From contig NC_082406.1 in NCBI RefSeq assembly GCF_004011695.2, positions 2,728,001 through 2,792,000 of the forward strand: a DNA stretch of 64,000 bases. The letters run 5' to 3'. A program made the translations under genes and the position numbers. Numbering within the stretch: position 1 is the first letter of the stretch; every line of letters starts with the position of its first letter. Shown here piece after piece: positions 34,055-46,463 of the stretch. A model generated the notes under the pieces. It worked only from the letters and a program-made list of their open reading frames with translations. It made no database searches and was not told the DNA's origin. Source of the DNA: Ascochyta rabiei. Its lineage: Eukaryota; Ascomycota; Dothideomycetes; Pleosporales; Didymellaceae.

Positions 34055-34333
34055 ATGATTGCGAAACTGGTGGTAAAGAGGCGACCGCTAGCACTAGTGA
34101 AGGCAGACCCGTTCCTCATCTACCCGCTGACCCCGCCGTACCCGCCGATCCCGCCAGACGACGTCATCTTTTTTTCAACCAATCACATGTCAAAAGAATT
34201 CGTCCGTGCACGCAGCGAGCGGGTTGAGCTACCTTGCAGTCTCGCCAACCTCACCCTAAAAATTACAGGTAATCCTAACACCTTCAACCACAAGGAATGT
34301 TGGGATGCAATCTTTTTGAATGGTGCAAGTTGA
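34055..34333 (+). CDS. Hypothetical 92-residue ORF
   Basis: Begins ATG and has a Pro-rich segment ('LTPPYPPIPPDDVIFF') and normal composition after it. No family recognised. It overlaps the likely 5' region of the C2H2 gene on the other strand, which lowers confidence. Confidence 0.25.
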   Translation: MIAKLVVKRRPLALVKADPFLIYPLTPPYPPIPPDDVIFFSTNHMSKEFVRARSERVELPCSLANLTLKITGNPNTFNHKECWDAIFLNGAS

Positions 34334-34542
34334 TGCTTTAATGAACATATCTAAGTTTGAAGTGTATCGGCCTGTGGGAAACTAACGACACCGACCTGCG
34401 AAGTTAACAACATGGGGCCTACGTACCTTGCATGGAGTACTGAGTGTCGTTACTGCCGTATCTTAGACTATGAGTATGTCGAATAGTATGGATATCATGT
34501 GGCAGGGAACGTCGTATTGTCAAGTTGAAGGAGAGAATAAGT
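34334..34542. other. Intergenic, 3' of the DDX60-like gene
   Basis: Short gap with no coding signal; holds the helicase 3' UTR. Confidence 0.4.
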
Positions 34543-37500
34543 CTAAGCCCACGTCTGCTTGAATTTTCCATCAAAAGCCACCTTTACACTCTGGAAAGCC
34601 TTCAACACTTTTAGTAGGCGCATATTCGCATTGTTGAAATCGTCCCCCTCATCCGTCTCATCGTCTTCATCGTCCCAAACACCAAGTGGGGCCCAAACGT
34701 TGGTTGTGGCTGGATCATCGCCCTGCTGTCCTGCGTAGTCACTCAACTTGACAAGCGGGTTATCGTCCTCGGACTCCTCTTGCGCATCGCCTCTGCCCAT
34801 CAAATCAACCATGTCCGCCTCTGACGTGAGGGAAGGTCTCGTTAAGTTAGTCAGACTTGTTATGATCGTTGCGAGGACAAGAGAAAAATCTAGATATTTA
34901 TTGGTGAAAACCCGTCAATATAGGAGAGACACATACCATTCAAGAGAAACCAGATATCAGACCTGCGAATCTTGTTTGCTCTCTCTAGGGCATTCAAATC
35001 GCCATGCTTGTAGAAGTCGTACAAGTATGCGTTGAGTGATACTGTTGATTCCGGACGGATAGGCAAGTATGGCACAACAGCTTCCTCCAAAAAGATACCA
35101 GAACGTACAGTATCACATAGATCGGAGATACTATCAAATTCATCATTGTGGCCTGAAAGTGAGACGAAGGGGGAGCGAAGAACTGTATGCTGACGATTTG
35201 CACTTGGTGTTATGTTGAGTTGCTCATCCGACCGACCAATCCGCATTTCACTCAGTGGCAACGCATCGTCCAGATCCTTCAGATGCTGATCCGCGAAAGT
35301 CCTGACATAAGTGCGGAAGATCGCTAAAGTTTCCTTGTTGTGAGCTCGGAGCGTCTTTTCCGCTTTCTTCGGCAACGGTGGTAGGAAAACAATCGACGAA
35401 GACCGCTTCACGATCTCATTGATAAACTCCTCATCGGCACGTTTGCATTGTTGCCGACCGAAGATGTGCGATAACACAAGCATAACTGCTAAACAAACCC
35501 GATGGGGATTGGAATCGACATCCTGGCAGAGGTCGTGGAAGTAGCCCGAACTGAGGAGAACGTGAAAGGCCCAGGCGGAGTTTTCAGCGTAGTATAAGTG
35601 AGAGACACATCCGGCAAAGTTAATTGGCGATCCATTAACATCAAGTAAGGATTGACGTCGAAGATACTCGATTGAGAAGCGGCAGTGATGTAGTACAGCC
35701 ATTTTGGATTTAGGGGAGCCAAGGTAGAGTCGAGGCTGGGAAAGAATGGAGTTGATTGTACGAATGGCGAAGTCGGAATTGTTTGAGCCATGAAGTAAAG
35801 TGGCTAGCCGCAAGACCAGCGATGTTGTGATAGGAAAATGTCCGTTCAGATCTGGAAGTCGTGAGCTTAAGAGACGGAACACTCTTTGAACGGAGATTCC
35901 AAGAAATAGGACATTTCCAAGTAGGTCAAATCCTCTCCGACCAGCTCGGCCAGCACACTGGCGGAAATTGAGCGCAGTAAGAAAGACAGAGTCTCCAGCA
36001 AAAACTACAGTCCTACAGGGCATGTTGATGCCCAGCGCAAGAGTGCCCGTAGCAATTACAACCTGCAGGTAGCCTCTACGGAAAAGAATCTCCACCACTT
36101 GACGATATTTCCGATTCATACCTGCATGATGGACGCCGATGCCGCGGCTTAGAGCACTAACGAGCCATTCTGCGACGCCTCGATCACGAAGTTGCTGCTT
36201 GTATACATCGAGCTCCGAGTGCAGTAGTTTCTGCGCGTTGGCGAAATGGAAGCCATCGATTGGGGCACAAGGATCAAAACCATCCCACTTGCTATGCTCT
36301 GCAGATCCGGCTTCGCGTTCACGGTCCGATCTTGACACTCTCTCCTCATCGTCATCCTCTCTTTTGTTGTCGCCTCTACGCCTGGCTTTATTCTTGCCAG
36401 TGCTCTTTACATCCTTGCATCGGGCCTTGATCGCTTTTCGGTCTTTCTGAAAGCTTTCAAATGCCGCAAGGTTCTCTTTCCATGAAGCATTGGCCTCTTT
36501 CCATGCCATCTCCTTCATTTCAAGTTCTTTCATCACGTCTCTCATCAGCTTTTCACACTGACCACGATCATAATTGAAAACAATCGCTGGAAGGGCATTC
36601 TTCACATGCAGGTCGGTAAGCGCGGGAAGAATGATCGAGGAAGGGCTCTCAGTGTTGACATTCCGGGCATCACATTCACCATTGCAAATGTGGTTCGTGC
36701 TGAGGAGATTGCGAGTTGCGGGCTTAACCAGCGTTTTACTCAGATCCTGCTGAACATTCTCAAATGGCGAACCCCCATGATTCATCCATTCGAGAAGCTT
36801 GACCTTCAGTTTTTTCTCCCATTCGAAGATGTGGATCTTTTTAATTACATCCGGAAGAGCCTGGCTTGGACTGAGGTCGGGTGGAACATCATACTCTTTT
36901 GTTGCGTGCTTTTTCATCGTCTGCCAGAGCCAAAGACAGTCCCGAGCCTCCAAGTGCAGATCTTTTGGTATTCCTCGAGATTTATTACCTAAACTTGAAA
37001 TAGGATGGACGAAACCGAAAGCTTCGATCCCGTCTAGGCCTGGCGTGTCAATAGGGGAGCTGTCCGGCAGACCTGAGAAGCAAAACTTCCTTGGGGGGAT
37101 GTAGATGAACTTTCGTAAGTCCGAGTATCGGTGGTGGTGCTCAATAGTGACAAGCTTGTTTTCATTTGCTTCTTGAGTCGACCCAAGCCAGGTTTTGAAC
37201 TCCTCCGGATTGCCGACTGTTGCAGAGAGAGCGATGATAGGGCAAGGTGACTGTAACAGCAACTGTTCCCAGACCACGCCATCTTCCGCCTGACCAATGC
37301 AATGGACTTCGTCGAATATTATACGCTTAATTCGGCAACTCCAAGAGTTTTTTTTTTCAGCATTGGAGGGGGCTAGTAGCATAATCTGAAGAATGTGGGG
37401 CACGGTCACCAAGATTTGACATCCAGTAGCGTTGTTGATTCGATAGTCCCGAGTGTGAATTGCCCACACCGATTTTCCAGGGCGCTTGAAGGACTTGGAG

Positions 37501-40154
37501 AAACGTGCTTGGATTTCAGCGGCGATTTGATTGACGAGCGCTTTGGTTGGCGCAACATAAACGACAACGCCATCATCGTCATTCGTGAGGACCTGCTTCA
37601 TCGCATAGAAGGAGATGAACGTTTTCCCAGCACTAGTTGGTGCAACGACGAATAAAGACTGGTTCTCATCGATGGCATCGAGAACCTTGCGCTGCCACGC
37701 ATCCGGACGAAATGGAACACGTTCATCTAGAGATGAGCCAACTTCCCTTTCAAGGTACGGTCCACAATACTCCAACTGAAAGATTTTTGCGCCGCCTGGG
37801 ATGGATAATTTGGTGAAGTTGATGGGGAAAGATACGGAAGCTCTCGAACCTTTTGCCATGTTGAATACGCAGATGAACTCAAGTGGCCGGCTGGTATCTT
37901 CCGCTTCATATCTAAGCGCAGGGAGTTTAAGAACCTTCAGGATCACTTCTAGGGAAGCTACAATCTCTGGAGTCATTCCTGATTTCGTCTTCGATAACTT
38001 CAGAAGAGTGTCCCAGATCAGAGCTGCAAGGCTGCCACCAAAATCTACACCTGTGATTTTGTGACGTTCCAACCAGATCCGGAGTAGACAGTCAACTGTG
38101 TATAGCTCCACTTCTGGCTGAAACAAGCTGGCATGATGTAATCTCGTAGAGTAATCGCGGGCTGCGAGGTACCGAAGTTGCAGATCGGATTGAGAACAAA
38201 GCTCCTTACACTTTACTTTCCAGTAAGCAGTGTCGATATCTCCTTTGGACCGAGTCTTTGCTGCTTTGATAGCGGCTGCCACCTCAAGAGCCAAAGTCTT
38301 CCCACTCTTCCTCATCGGCTTGCCGGTTATCTTACTACCTTTAGAACTCTCTCTTTTATCCAACCGGTGCGAATAGTTGGGTGTATCCAGTATCGGAGCC
38401 CTTTGTGGTTTGGATGACTGTAGTCTCTGGTTCACGATGATAATTTCAGGTTCCAAGACCTTCCCAGCTGCATTGGTAAGGCTGGCAGCATACGCATGCA
38501 TTTCAGCCATATACAAATCGTTCCGACGGCGAGCAAAATAACCGAGCTTCTGCGTCGGTGCTTTCGATGCAAGGGCCTTTCTATGGTTGTGCCAATGTGA
38601 TAGTTCTTGGAAGACCTTGGCATTGTCACGTGTTGCCCCATCTGAGTATACCTCGTTGAGGTGCAGGCGGACTGGAGCAAGGTGCTTATCAAAAATGGCG
38701 TTTCTGAATGAAAGAACGGTCTGGTCGTTGCTAGGGACTGAGTAGCAACACGGGGCCGAGCCGTTGGAAACCTGATCATCAGCGGTCATACTCACGGGGA
38801 GTGTTCCATCGGCACCATTCCCGGAGGCCTGAACGAGTGCTTTAAGCAGGCTGTCGTATTTCTTCTTGACAGCTGTGTTAGATAGTAGCGTGTTACGAAG
38901 GCAGGCATCGCGGGTCAGAGCGGCAAGCAAGAACCCATCGAGTAAATCTGCAAGGTTGACTGGGAGATTCAGCGCATCGAGCTGCTCAGACAGTCCCTCA
39001 TTACGAAGTAGGGCAGCTGCAGTTCGTGTGAATGAATGGATAAGGTTCTTAGCTGTGTTCTCCGTGGTAGTCGACGGCCTCCGGTTTGCAAGCGGCAAGT
39101 ACTGAAGTGCAGCAGTATGCAGGAGGAACTCGGAGGCTTCTTCACCAGATATTGCGCCATGCTGCATCGCTGTACGGAGGACGAGGACAGTGATCACGTC
39201 TCTTTCCGAGAGCTCAACAATCCCTCTCAAATCGTTCAATGGAGGGCTCTCAATGTTGGGCACGATGTGAGAAGCTGCGGTGCAATATAAACAGTCAAAA
39301 CCACTCCAGCCATGTTGTCGTGAGGACTCTAAGATCACGGTCATCACCTGGGACATTTTTAGAACGAGATATAAGGTGACAGTAAAACTGGACGACTTAC
39401 CTTACTGTCTGCACAGTGTAACTCATTGATCAAGGCAACATTGTACCGATTACCCATGAACCACAGAATCATAGCTCTAAAGCTTACTTTCTGAAGGTAT
39501 CCAGCAGATAGAGAAGATGCCGATTCTTTCGTTTCGTGCAGTAACATCTGAGCCTCCTCGCACGCCCGGAGATCTTGTCTGCTGTCTGAACGCAGTGCCG
39601 GATTTGACCCTGCGGCGTCCGGCATGGCGCCATCGTGACACATGACGAAGTAAGTGCCACTTTCATTGAGGTACTGCACAAACTCGTCATCTGTAAATGA
39701 AGTGAACCGTTGAAACACGACTCTGTTGTCGGAACTCAAGTTGCGCGCCAGATGCCTGAAGATAACCGATCGAGCCAGCGCATATTTGGGCCAGTCCGTC
39801 CGATCTGCCTTCGGCGGAACACAGAGCTCTTCATTCTGATCAAAGCAGACGATGTGAAACCGACATCTCCTTGAGAGCAAATCTTGAAGGAACTTCTCAA
39901 CGATGTAGACCGCGTGAAGCAGTTGAAAGCCATCTGGATAATGTATAAACGCTCTGGTCAGATTCTAGTGAAAGCGCTTCCAAGTACTTACTACCGAAGT
40001 TAAGCTTTGGATTGGAAAAGCACTGAAGCAGGAGCGAATCGAACTCAACAAGAAAGATTTCGCTGCCGGCATAGTCGCAAACGAGATCCACACGACGGGA
40101 GAAGAACGATTTGTACTCGTTAAAGACAGCGTTCCCTTCAGACTTGCGCACCAT
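34543..40154 (-). CDS. DDX60-like Ski2-type DExH helicase
   Basis: Four exons, complement(34543..34889, 34937..39347, 39401..39933, 39992..40154), give 1,817 residues. Introns of 47, 53 and 58 nt have GTATGT, GTAAGT and GTAAGT donors; all joins keep the frame. The start is in ideal context (ACCATGG). The N-terminal 'SEIFLVEFDSLLL' and 'QLLHAVYIVEKFLQDLL' match the DDX60 N-terminal domain. Helicase motifs are APTSAGKT (about residue 800), VAPTKALVNQ, DEVH (about 911), ALSATVGN (about 938), GVHHAGMN, ATGTLALGINMP and QCAGRAGRRG (about 1363). A charged insertion with RRRGDNKREDDDEE lies between the two RecA domains. The C-terminus ends in an acidic stretch and 'LLKVLKAFQSV'. DDX60 family members are RNA helicases; the vertebrate ones act in innate antiviral responses. 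The fungal role is unknown. The gene appears intact. Confidence 0.92.
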
Positions 40155-41007
40155 GGTAGCGACAATGAGAAATTCTTGTTAAACAAAGTCGGCTTCTCTG
40201 GTGCGAACCAGAGACTACCATACTCCGCAACCACACAGCAACTGTTGTGTAACCCAATGTATCGGAATCCTATGCAAGGCTAACGTCAGAGTAGGTACGT
40301 GGCAGTGCATCACTGTTGAACCTTTTGAGGGGTTCAAGCGCATCTGTCATTCGCCCGCAGCAAGGCTGGCGGGGCATCAACCCGAGATAGTGTAGCGTCG
40401 ACCTCGCCAATGCCAAACCCATCCTTGGTCAGAGGCTTTCATCCTTGTCCTCGTCCCTCCATCAGCATTGATTTGCCGATTTGCGTACACGATTGTAGAA
40501 TTCGTTTAGCCAGGGATAAGTTCTAACTGGGGCTCGAGTTCGCATTTGATCGTTTCTTTCGTTTTATCATTATCGCTGCAGTGTATTTCATGTCTTCAAG
40601 AACATACTCGGAAAATACATTAGGCTTCACATATCAATCTCTCATGGTATCACAAATGCCTCAGATTCCCGGACACCCAACCGTCCTGGGGTGGGGGCAC
40701 CACCTAGACAGTGAGCAGGGTGTGGCATGCGTAACGTTCAAACGTTCAATTGACGACACAGTGCAGCAGATTTGAGCGCAATGTGGTTCCTGTAGTGTGA
40801 GAAAAATCGCCATATGTCACGGGCGACGGTAACATATGTTTCACGTTCGTGCGCAGCCTTGTTTGTCTCAGCGGGATAATCTGGACTATGCAGCCGATGC
40901 TGTGCAACAGTAGTACTTTGTAGAGCGATTTAATCAACTTGTTAGAGATGCGCTGATCCGTTAGATGCGTCTTTAAAATCTAACCTGACTCACCAGTGTA
41001 CTTCACA
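40155..41007. other. Intergenic between helicase and SMP pseudogene
   Basis: Divergent promoter region for the two genes. Small frames (40201-40395, 40581-40775 plus) lack protein character. Confidence 0.45.
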
Positions 41008-41262
41008 ATGCCTTCCTCAAATTCCAAGACCGGAGGCGCTTCCAACGCTGGCGGAGGCAAATCTACTGCCATGACATCGTCTGATGCTTCCAGGATTCAA
41101 TCTTCTTAGGTCAGTTTCGCACGTACAATTCTTGACTAGGCCTTAATATTAATCTAAGCTTAAGGCTCTCGGCGGGAAGGACATGTCTTCTGGTGGTTTC
41201 GCAGCTTGTGCTTAGAGCGCTGGCGATAAGAGCGCTAACTAGACGGGCAATAGTAGTAAGTA
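41008..41262 (+). pseudogene. SMP-domain protein pseudogene with RIP-like stops
   Basis: ATG 41008 opens 'MPSSNSKTGGASNAGGG' and 'AMTSSDASRIQSS', typical of small fungal proteins with a seed-maturation-protein (SMP) domain. Codon 34 (41107-41109) is TAG where these proteins have Gln, directly before a GTCAGT donor. After an intron (41110-41158) the frame continues 'KALGGKDMSSGGFAACA', then TAG (41213-41215) again at an expected Gln. The Cys just before it replaces a usual Arg (CGT to TGT). All changes are C-to-T. The gene is the last recognisable one before the repeat block. Confidence 0.75.
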
Positions 41263-43017
41263 GGATCACTTTAAGCTATAGTATCCTATAAGACTAGCTA
41301 TGTATACAGGTAAATAAAATAAAACTAAGGCTTAACCTCTTTTAAATCCAGCTGTAAGTTCTATAATTTTTGCGTTGTCTTAAGAAGTGACAGACTGCGT
41401 AAAGTTTAATGTAGTCTTAGCAAAAGCGATACCTAAAACAAAGACAGCGCACTAATTATAGGGCTAGTTATAGCTGCATAGAGCCCTAAAGCCATATTTC
41501 AATAATGCTACTATGTTATCTAATTTAAGCGATATAGTTAATGTAGTTCGTATCAGCGTGTTCGTGTTCCCTATTATCCAGACAGTTCCAGAAGTCGATG
41601 TTCGTTAAGTATTCAGAGTCAGAACGAAAGCTAAGCTCTGGTCAATTTATATTAGTCGAACTTCCGGAGCCTAAGCAACTTGCGCCTATACACTTGTTGC
41701 AATTCTTCTAAGATAGTTCATTGAGACAAGCCTCGGAGTGGGCGTAACGCAAAGAGAGGTTCTTGGTGAATTGCTAAAATTGATCCTAGTTAGTACGATT
41801 GACCTTTGGCTCGGTGATACCAAAGCTATGAGATGAGAGGGTTTGACGAAAGTGCATGTTCCGATCCTAGCAAGCAACTACAATTGTTGCATAGTTAGTG
41901 TGCGGTGTAGGGCCGGTTCTTAGTCGCTCGTACACTAATATGTATTGTATCAATCGTTGTACATTGAGACATCCGACAAGTTGACGCACATTCCCAAAAG
42001 TGTTTTGTTCCCGCCGCCAAGATGCACACTGCAGGACTACGTACTAATTGTGCGATGCCACGTAACCACGCAGCCATCCGTTAAGTAGGCGTAACGATAC
42101 ACGCTGCTGTGGAGCGTTCTTTTTGTTTAGTGATACCTGTTGTACATTCATTAAACAGGGACGGCTGTGTAACAGGTAAGGATGACACCAATGAGTTCGA
42201 TATTTAGGTGTTGCTGGTGGTACGATCCTATGGTATTGCCCTTATCAGACCTGCAAGTATTTACGGTGAATCTTCAAGAGGGACAACATCATCAGGCATA
42301 TTAAGGTACGCCAAGACAAGCGCAGAAATAGCCATATGCACGGTCTAAGCACCAAGTAGTGGAACAATTGATCGATGATGATCCAGATCTTTCCTGTACT
42401 GGAAACTGGGGCTGTGTTTGTGGTCAAGGACGGAGATTGGAATATTTCTAAGCACAGGTGACATCCGCACCGTTCGTTTAGCGAATTATTGACATTGTAC
42501 TGCTGTGTAAGCCTATACTCGCATGCGTTAGTTTAGTATGGTTTATGTCTGCTGCAGCTGTAGTGTCAGACTTTGTAGCGATACAAGTTATTGCCCTTGC
42601 TATTGTAGCACCAAAACTGTGTTGCGGTTACCTAGCTTCCGACCTGAATTGACTCTGTTACATTCCACGAAGGTCGCGCGAATTTGGTGAAAGCTATCTA
42701 TAGACATTCGACCCTAAAAGGGCATGACCAGCTCCTCCTAGGAGAGTGTGTTATTTTGGTCTTCCGGTCCAGAGCATATCATTAAGCTGCACTGTGGAGA
42801 TTTCTGTCCAATGCTGTGCAGTTATGTCGATCTGTAGATAAGAACAGTTCTCTTTTTAATTACTATATTAGACATTAGACAAACTTCTTGTGTATTATAA
42901 TTAACTCTGTATAACTACTAATTTCACCTTATATACACTTCTCATTAAGAAATTTAATAATTAACTAATAACTACATATTCTATTACTAAGAAGTGTAAC
43001 GACACTACGCTGGCAAA
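41263..43017. other. Gene-free transition zone
   Basis: Mixed composition with scattered TAG/CTA enrichment near 41260-41550 and strong AT richness from 42840. Small frames at 41686-41877 and 41895-42077 (minus) look random. No gene supported. Confidence 0.4.
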
Positions 43018-43139
43018 AGGGTAGGGGGTACCCTGGGGTAGGGTAGGGGTTAGGTACGGTCCGCACGGACGTTGGGAAGGGGTAGGGGTTAGGTAGGGGT
43101 TAGGTAGGGGCTAGGTAGGGGTAGGGTAGGTTAGGTTAG
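43018..43139 (+). repeat. G-rich GTAGGGG/TTAGG tandem array with internal palindrome
   Basis: About 120 bases made of GGTAGGGGTTAGGTAGGGG-type units, interrupted by the palindrome GTCCG-CA-CGGAC near 43060. The G strand resembles degenerate telomere repeat and could form G-quadruplexes. It abuts the hAT relic, so it is probably that element's subterminal repeat. Confidence 0.75.
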
Positions 43140-45290
43140 AGTTACCTAATATTCTATAATACTACAGACAACGTGCTTATTAGTATGCTACTTAATAATG
43201 CTCTATACACAAAGAGCTTGTTTTAAAAAGATTTAAATAGAAGATAGATTTTTTGGTTTTTCTCTATCTATAATAGCTATTTATTACAGAACTATGTATC
43301 TTAAAACTGTAGTAGCCTTCCTTTTTTTTGCAGCTGCTTTTCCTGCTAAGATAGAGTTAATAGACTAGTTTCTTTAGTACTACTACTGTGTTACACTTCT
43401 TCTATAACCTCTGTTTCTGGACTAGGACAAGCTAGTAGCTTAAAGAGATTATCTAGCTTATCTATAGCTGCCTCCTCCCCCTCTTTTATCTGTGCTAAAG
43501 CAAGAGAATCCTTTAGAATTATAATCTGGCGTATTGTAGTAGCAAATAACCAGTGCTGTTACTCCCTAATTATATCTCTAGCTGTGTTAAACACCTATTT
43601 AACTCTACCTTCTGTTATTAGTACTTTAAGTATATCTTTTGCTACACATACAAGTTATAGATAAGTCGCAGCATTAACCTTCTATAAGTCTAGTAGATTG
43701 AATCTATCTCCCTGCTGTATGTAAGAGGCACTAAGATAGGCCTCTCCTTCTTACTAGGTGTAAGCTACCTCCTTGTTATTATTAGACAGGATTAAACTCT
43801 AACCATTGGATAAGAAGCTCCTATTAGGTTACTAGACTAATGTTGCGGGTTTTTAGAAATAATTATCTTCTACTAACTGTTAATCAGGGTTGTGAAGTAC
43901 TTGTGTAGAGCAACCTAAATTATTATTGTTATAATAATCTAGGTATTATAAGAATTACTCTTAGTAAATGTACTTATCTTAAATTTCCTAGGTATTATCC
44001 TTAGAACGTAGTTAGGAATAGTATGTAATAAACTACTATAATAATATTACCTTATACACAGTAAGCTTCTAGCTTAGATCTAAAGTTATTACACAGTTAA
44101 ATAAGAACCTGTAACTGTCCTCTGTTTTTAAATAGAACTTATACAGCTTAACACAGCCCTTTTACGCACATGCTTTTAAAACTTCTAGCCATTCTAAGCT
44201 ATTAGCGTGACCTAGGTTGTTACTAAGCTCTTTAGTTATCTAATCTAAGAAATTAAATAGCTAGTTGTACATTAGCTATATGTGCTAGATTAGAGGCTTA
44301 TAAGTCTTGCTAAGGGCACTAGATGCCTTCTTAAATTACTGTAGCATTATTGTAACAGCCTGCAGGTGCTGCCACTTAGTTACTGCTAGTTAAAGTTTCT
44401 TCAGATCTTTTAAATTAGCTTCTGCTACCTTGTTATATGTAGAAGCACCTTCTCTACAGCTTAGTGCCTTTAGTGTAATTTTGTAACGCACTGGTCCTTC
44501 TAAAGCTTCTTGTCCGATTCCTATCCGACTCATCTCTAACTCGGTGCCGTTACATCCGTGTCCACCCCACACCTAGGCTAGCACGCTGTTTCTTCCTAAT
44601 GCTTGTAAGGTATAATAGGCACAAAGTTAACAGGTATAGATAGCTAGTTTGTAAGTATTTCTTTGTATAAGACCTATAGGAATAGAACAAGTCTCTGTAT
44701 AAACTATCCTAGTGCTCCCATACACCTTGTAGCGGATACCTACGTCTATTAGAGACTTCTATCATCCTGCTTTGTTACAAATATCTTGCTCTAACTATTT
44801 GTTAATGTAGACCTAAAGCTTTAGTGCGCGCTTACACATATTGTAGGTAGAGTTCTACCTATTCCTAATATCTTATATAACTAATAGTTAATATTTTACT
44901 GTAATATTACTCTGTAGTGCAAGACACCTCTTAAATTATTGTAGTAATAGAGCTATTGTAATGAAGATAGCTTAAATCTATATAACACTTAGTATGTAAT
45001 AAAATTATATAACAAATAATATCTACCTTCTAGAGAGAGTTTAGAACAGACATGCTGTTTTTCATACCCCTAATATAGCGTTGCTGCAGTCTTTCTGCAT
45101 GCTCTAGTCCTAGTAATGCCTTAAGTTAGAGATTGCAAATAATGTCTTTTATAATAAGGTTAATTATATATATAAGACCAGGAACAGTATTCTGTCTACT
45201 ATCCTTAGTAACATTGTTCTGCTGTAGTAACCTCTCTAAGGCCTGTAATAAAGCATTGTTATTACTAGCATTGTCGCAAGTAATAGCAAG
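43018..45290 (-). mobile_element. hAT-family DNA transposon relic
   Basis: On the minus strand the hAT C-terminal dimerisation region is recognisable near 43480-43780: a Leu-rich 'ERPILVPLTYS' is followed by 'VFNTARDII' and 'TIRQIIILKDSLALAQIKEE'. Further upstream only fragments survive. The right part is cut by a LINE at about 45290, so the other terminus and any 8-bp duplication cannot be seen. Confidence 0.65.
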
Positions 45291-46345
45291 TAATGATTGA
45301 TTAATTGATTGATTGATAAGTTTAACGTCCTGTGTGAGTCTAAGACTAAATAAGACGAGAGCAGTTAAGCCACTCTAGTAATTTAAGGAGCGTAATTGTA
45401 AAAGGAGATATAAATATGTGTTTAAAGTCCTGTAGTAAGAGCCTATGCTCTAGGGAGTTAACAGAGGTTTTTAGGTGTCTGTTGTTTGTTATAGGTACCA
45501 CTTGTAGATGCCTACTCTTATGTCTGAACTAAAAGCTAGAGTAGCTAGAATTCCTTAGGTTGTGTGTAGTAGTAGTCTTATTAAAAGCCTTTATCCTTGT
45601 AGGCTGTCTTGTATTGTTTTCCTTGCGTGTCTGTATTCTCTACAGCTAAGTAGAAGGTGTTGTGTTATTTAGACGTAGCTGTAGATATATCTATTATTGT
45701 CTATCTTCTGTATGTTGTTTAGGTATGCTTTGTTGTATCTATGTCCTAGTTTTAGTTAGTAGTAGGCACTTGCTACCTCTCTCTTAGTGTTTTTTAGTAG
45801 TTTTATCTTGTTTGTTAGTCCTAGATAGTATTTTACTGCATAGGTGTCTGTTTTCCTTAGGATTGCTTTGGCTGTGTAGGTGTCTAGTTTGTGTTCCTAT
45901 TTGTCTGTTGTAATAGCTTTAACTCAAATTCTAGTTATAGCGATGCTTGTTAAGTTAGAGGTAGGCCTCTTTTTTATTGCTTCTTTTGCTAGAGAGTCTG
46001 CTTTCTTGTTTCCTGCAATGTCCTAGTGGCCAGGGGCCCATTTGAGGCTGATTGTAGCTCCTTTATCTTTAATAGTTTTAGCTGCCTTTATGCAGCGTAT
46101 TTGTTAGGCCTGTCCAGGCTTGTTTGAAGGAGTTTTTAGTCTTAGGATAGCTGCCTGGTTGTCTGCAAAGACTTGGACGTTCTGTGCTGTAGTAGCTACA
46201 GTAGCTGCAATTTTAAAGCCTCTTGTTATGCCTTCTAGTTCTCCGTTGTATACTATTTGGCCTTTGCTAATATTGTAGTTTGTAGCGTAGATTTCCTTAA
46301 GTAATAGCAAGTAGTTATTTTGTAGTTTTGGTTTTATAAAGAAGT
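45291..46345 (-). mobile_element. Tad-like non-LTR retrotransposon, 3' fragment
   Basis: Minus-strand RNase H domain: 'YNGELEGITRGFKIA', 'FADNQAAILRLKTPSNKPGQ' (46104-46260) and 'LKWAPGH' then 'GNKKADSLAKEA' near 46030. These match the RNase H of fungal Tad-clade LINEs. The 3' end carries a tandem ATCA/ATTA tail (minus strand) at 45293-45318 instead of poly-A. The 5' part is missing, cut at an LTR fragment at 46346. It is less RIP-degraded than its neighbours. Confidence 0.8.
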
Positions 46346-46463
46346 GGTACAAACCTGTGCAGAAGGAGCGGCACAACAATAAGTATCATTTAATTAAACC
46401 CTTAACTCCTCCATAAAGGAACAACAAGTAGAGAAAGACAGTACACCTAGGGTTGTTACGTAA
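46346..46463 (-). repeat. Inverted fragment of LTR family A
   Basis: 118 bp matching the 3' end of the LTR at 16916-17410, in the same minus orientation as that copy. It directly abuts a full-length LTR in the opposite orientation. Confidence 0.8.

Noticed and set aside
36139..37655. Several plus-strand frames of 80-130 residues
   Set aside because: All are antisense shadows of the DDX60-like helicase exon.
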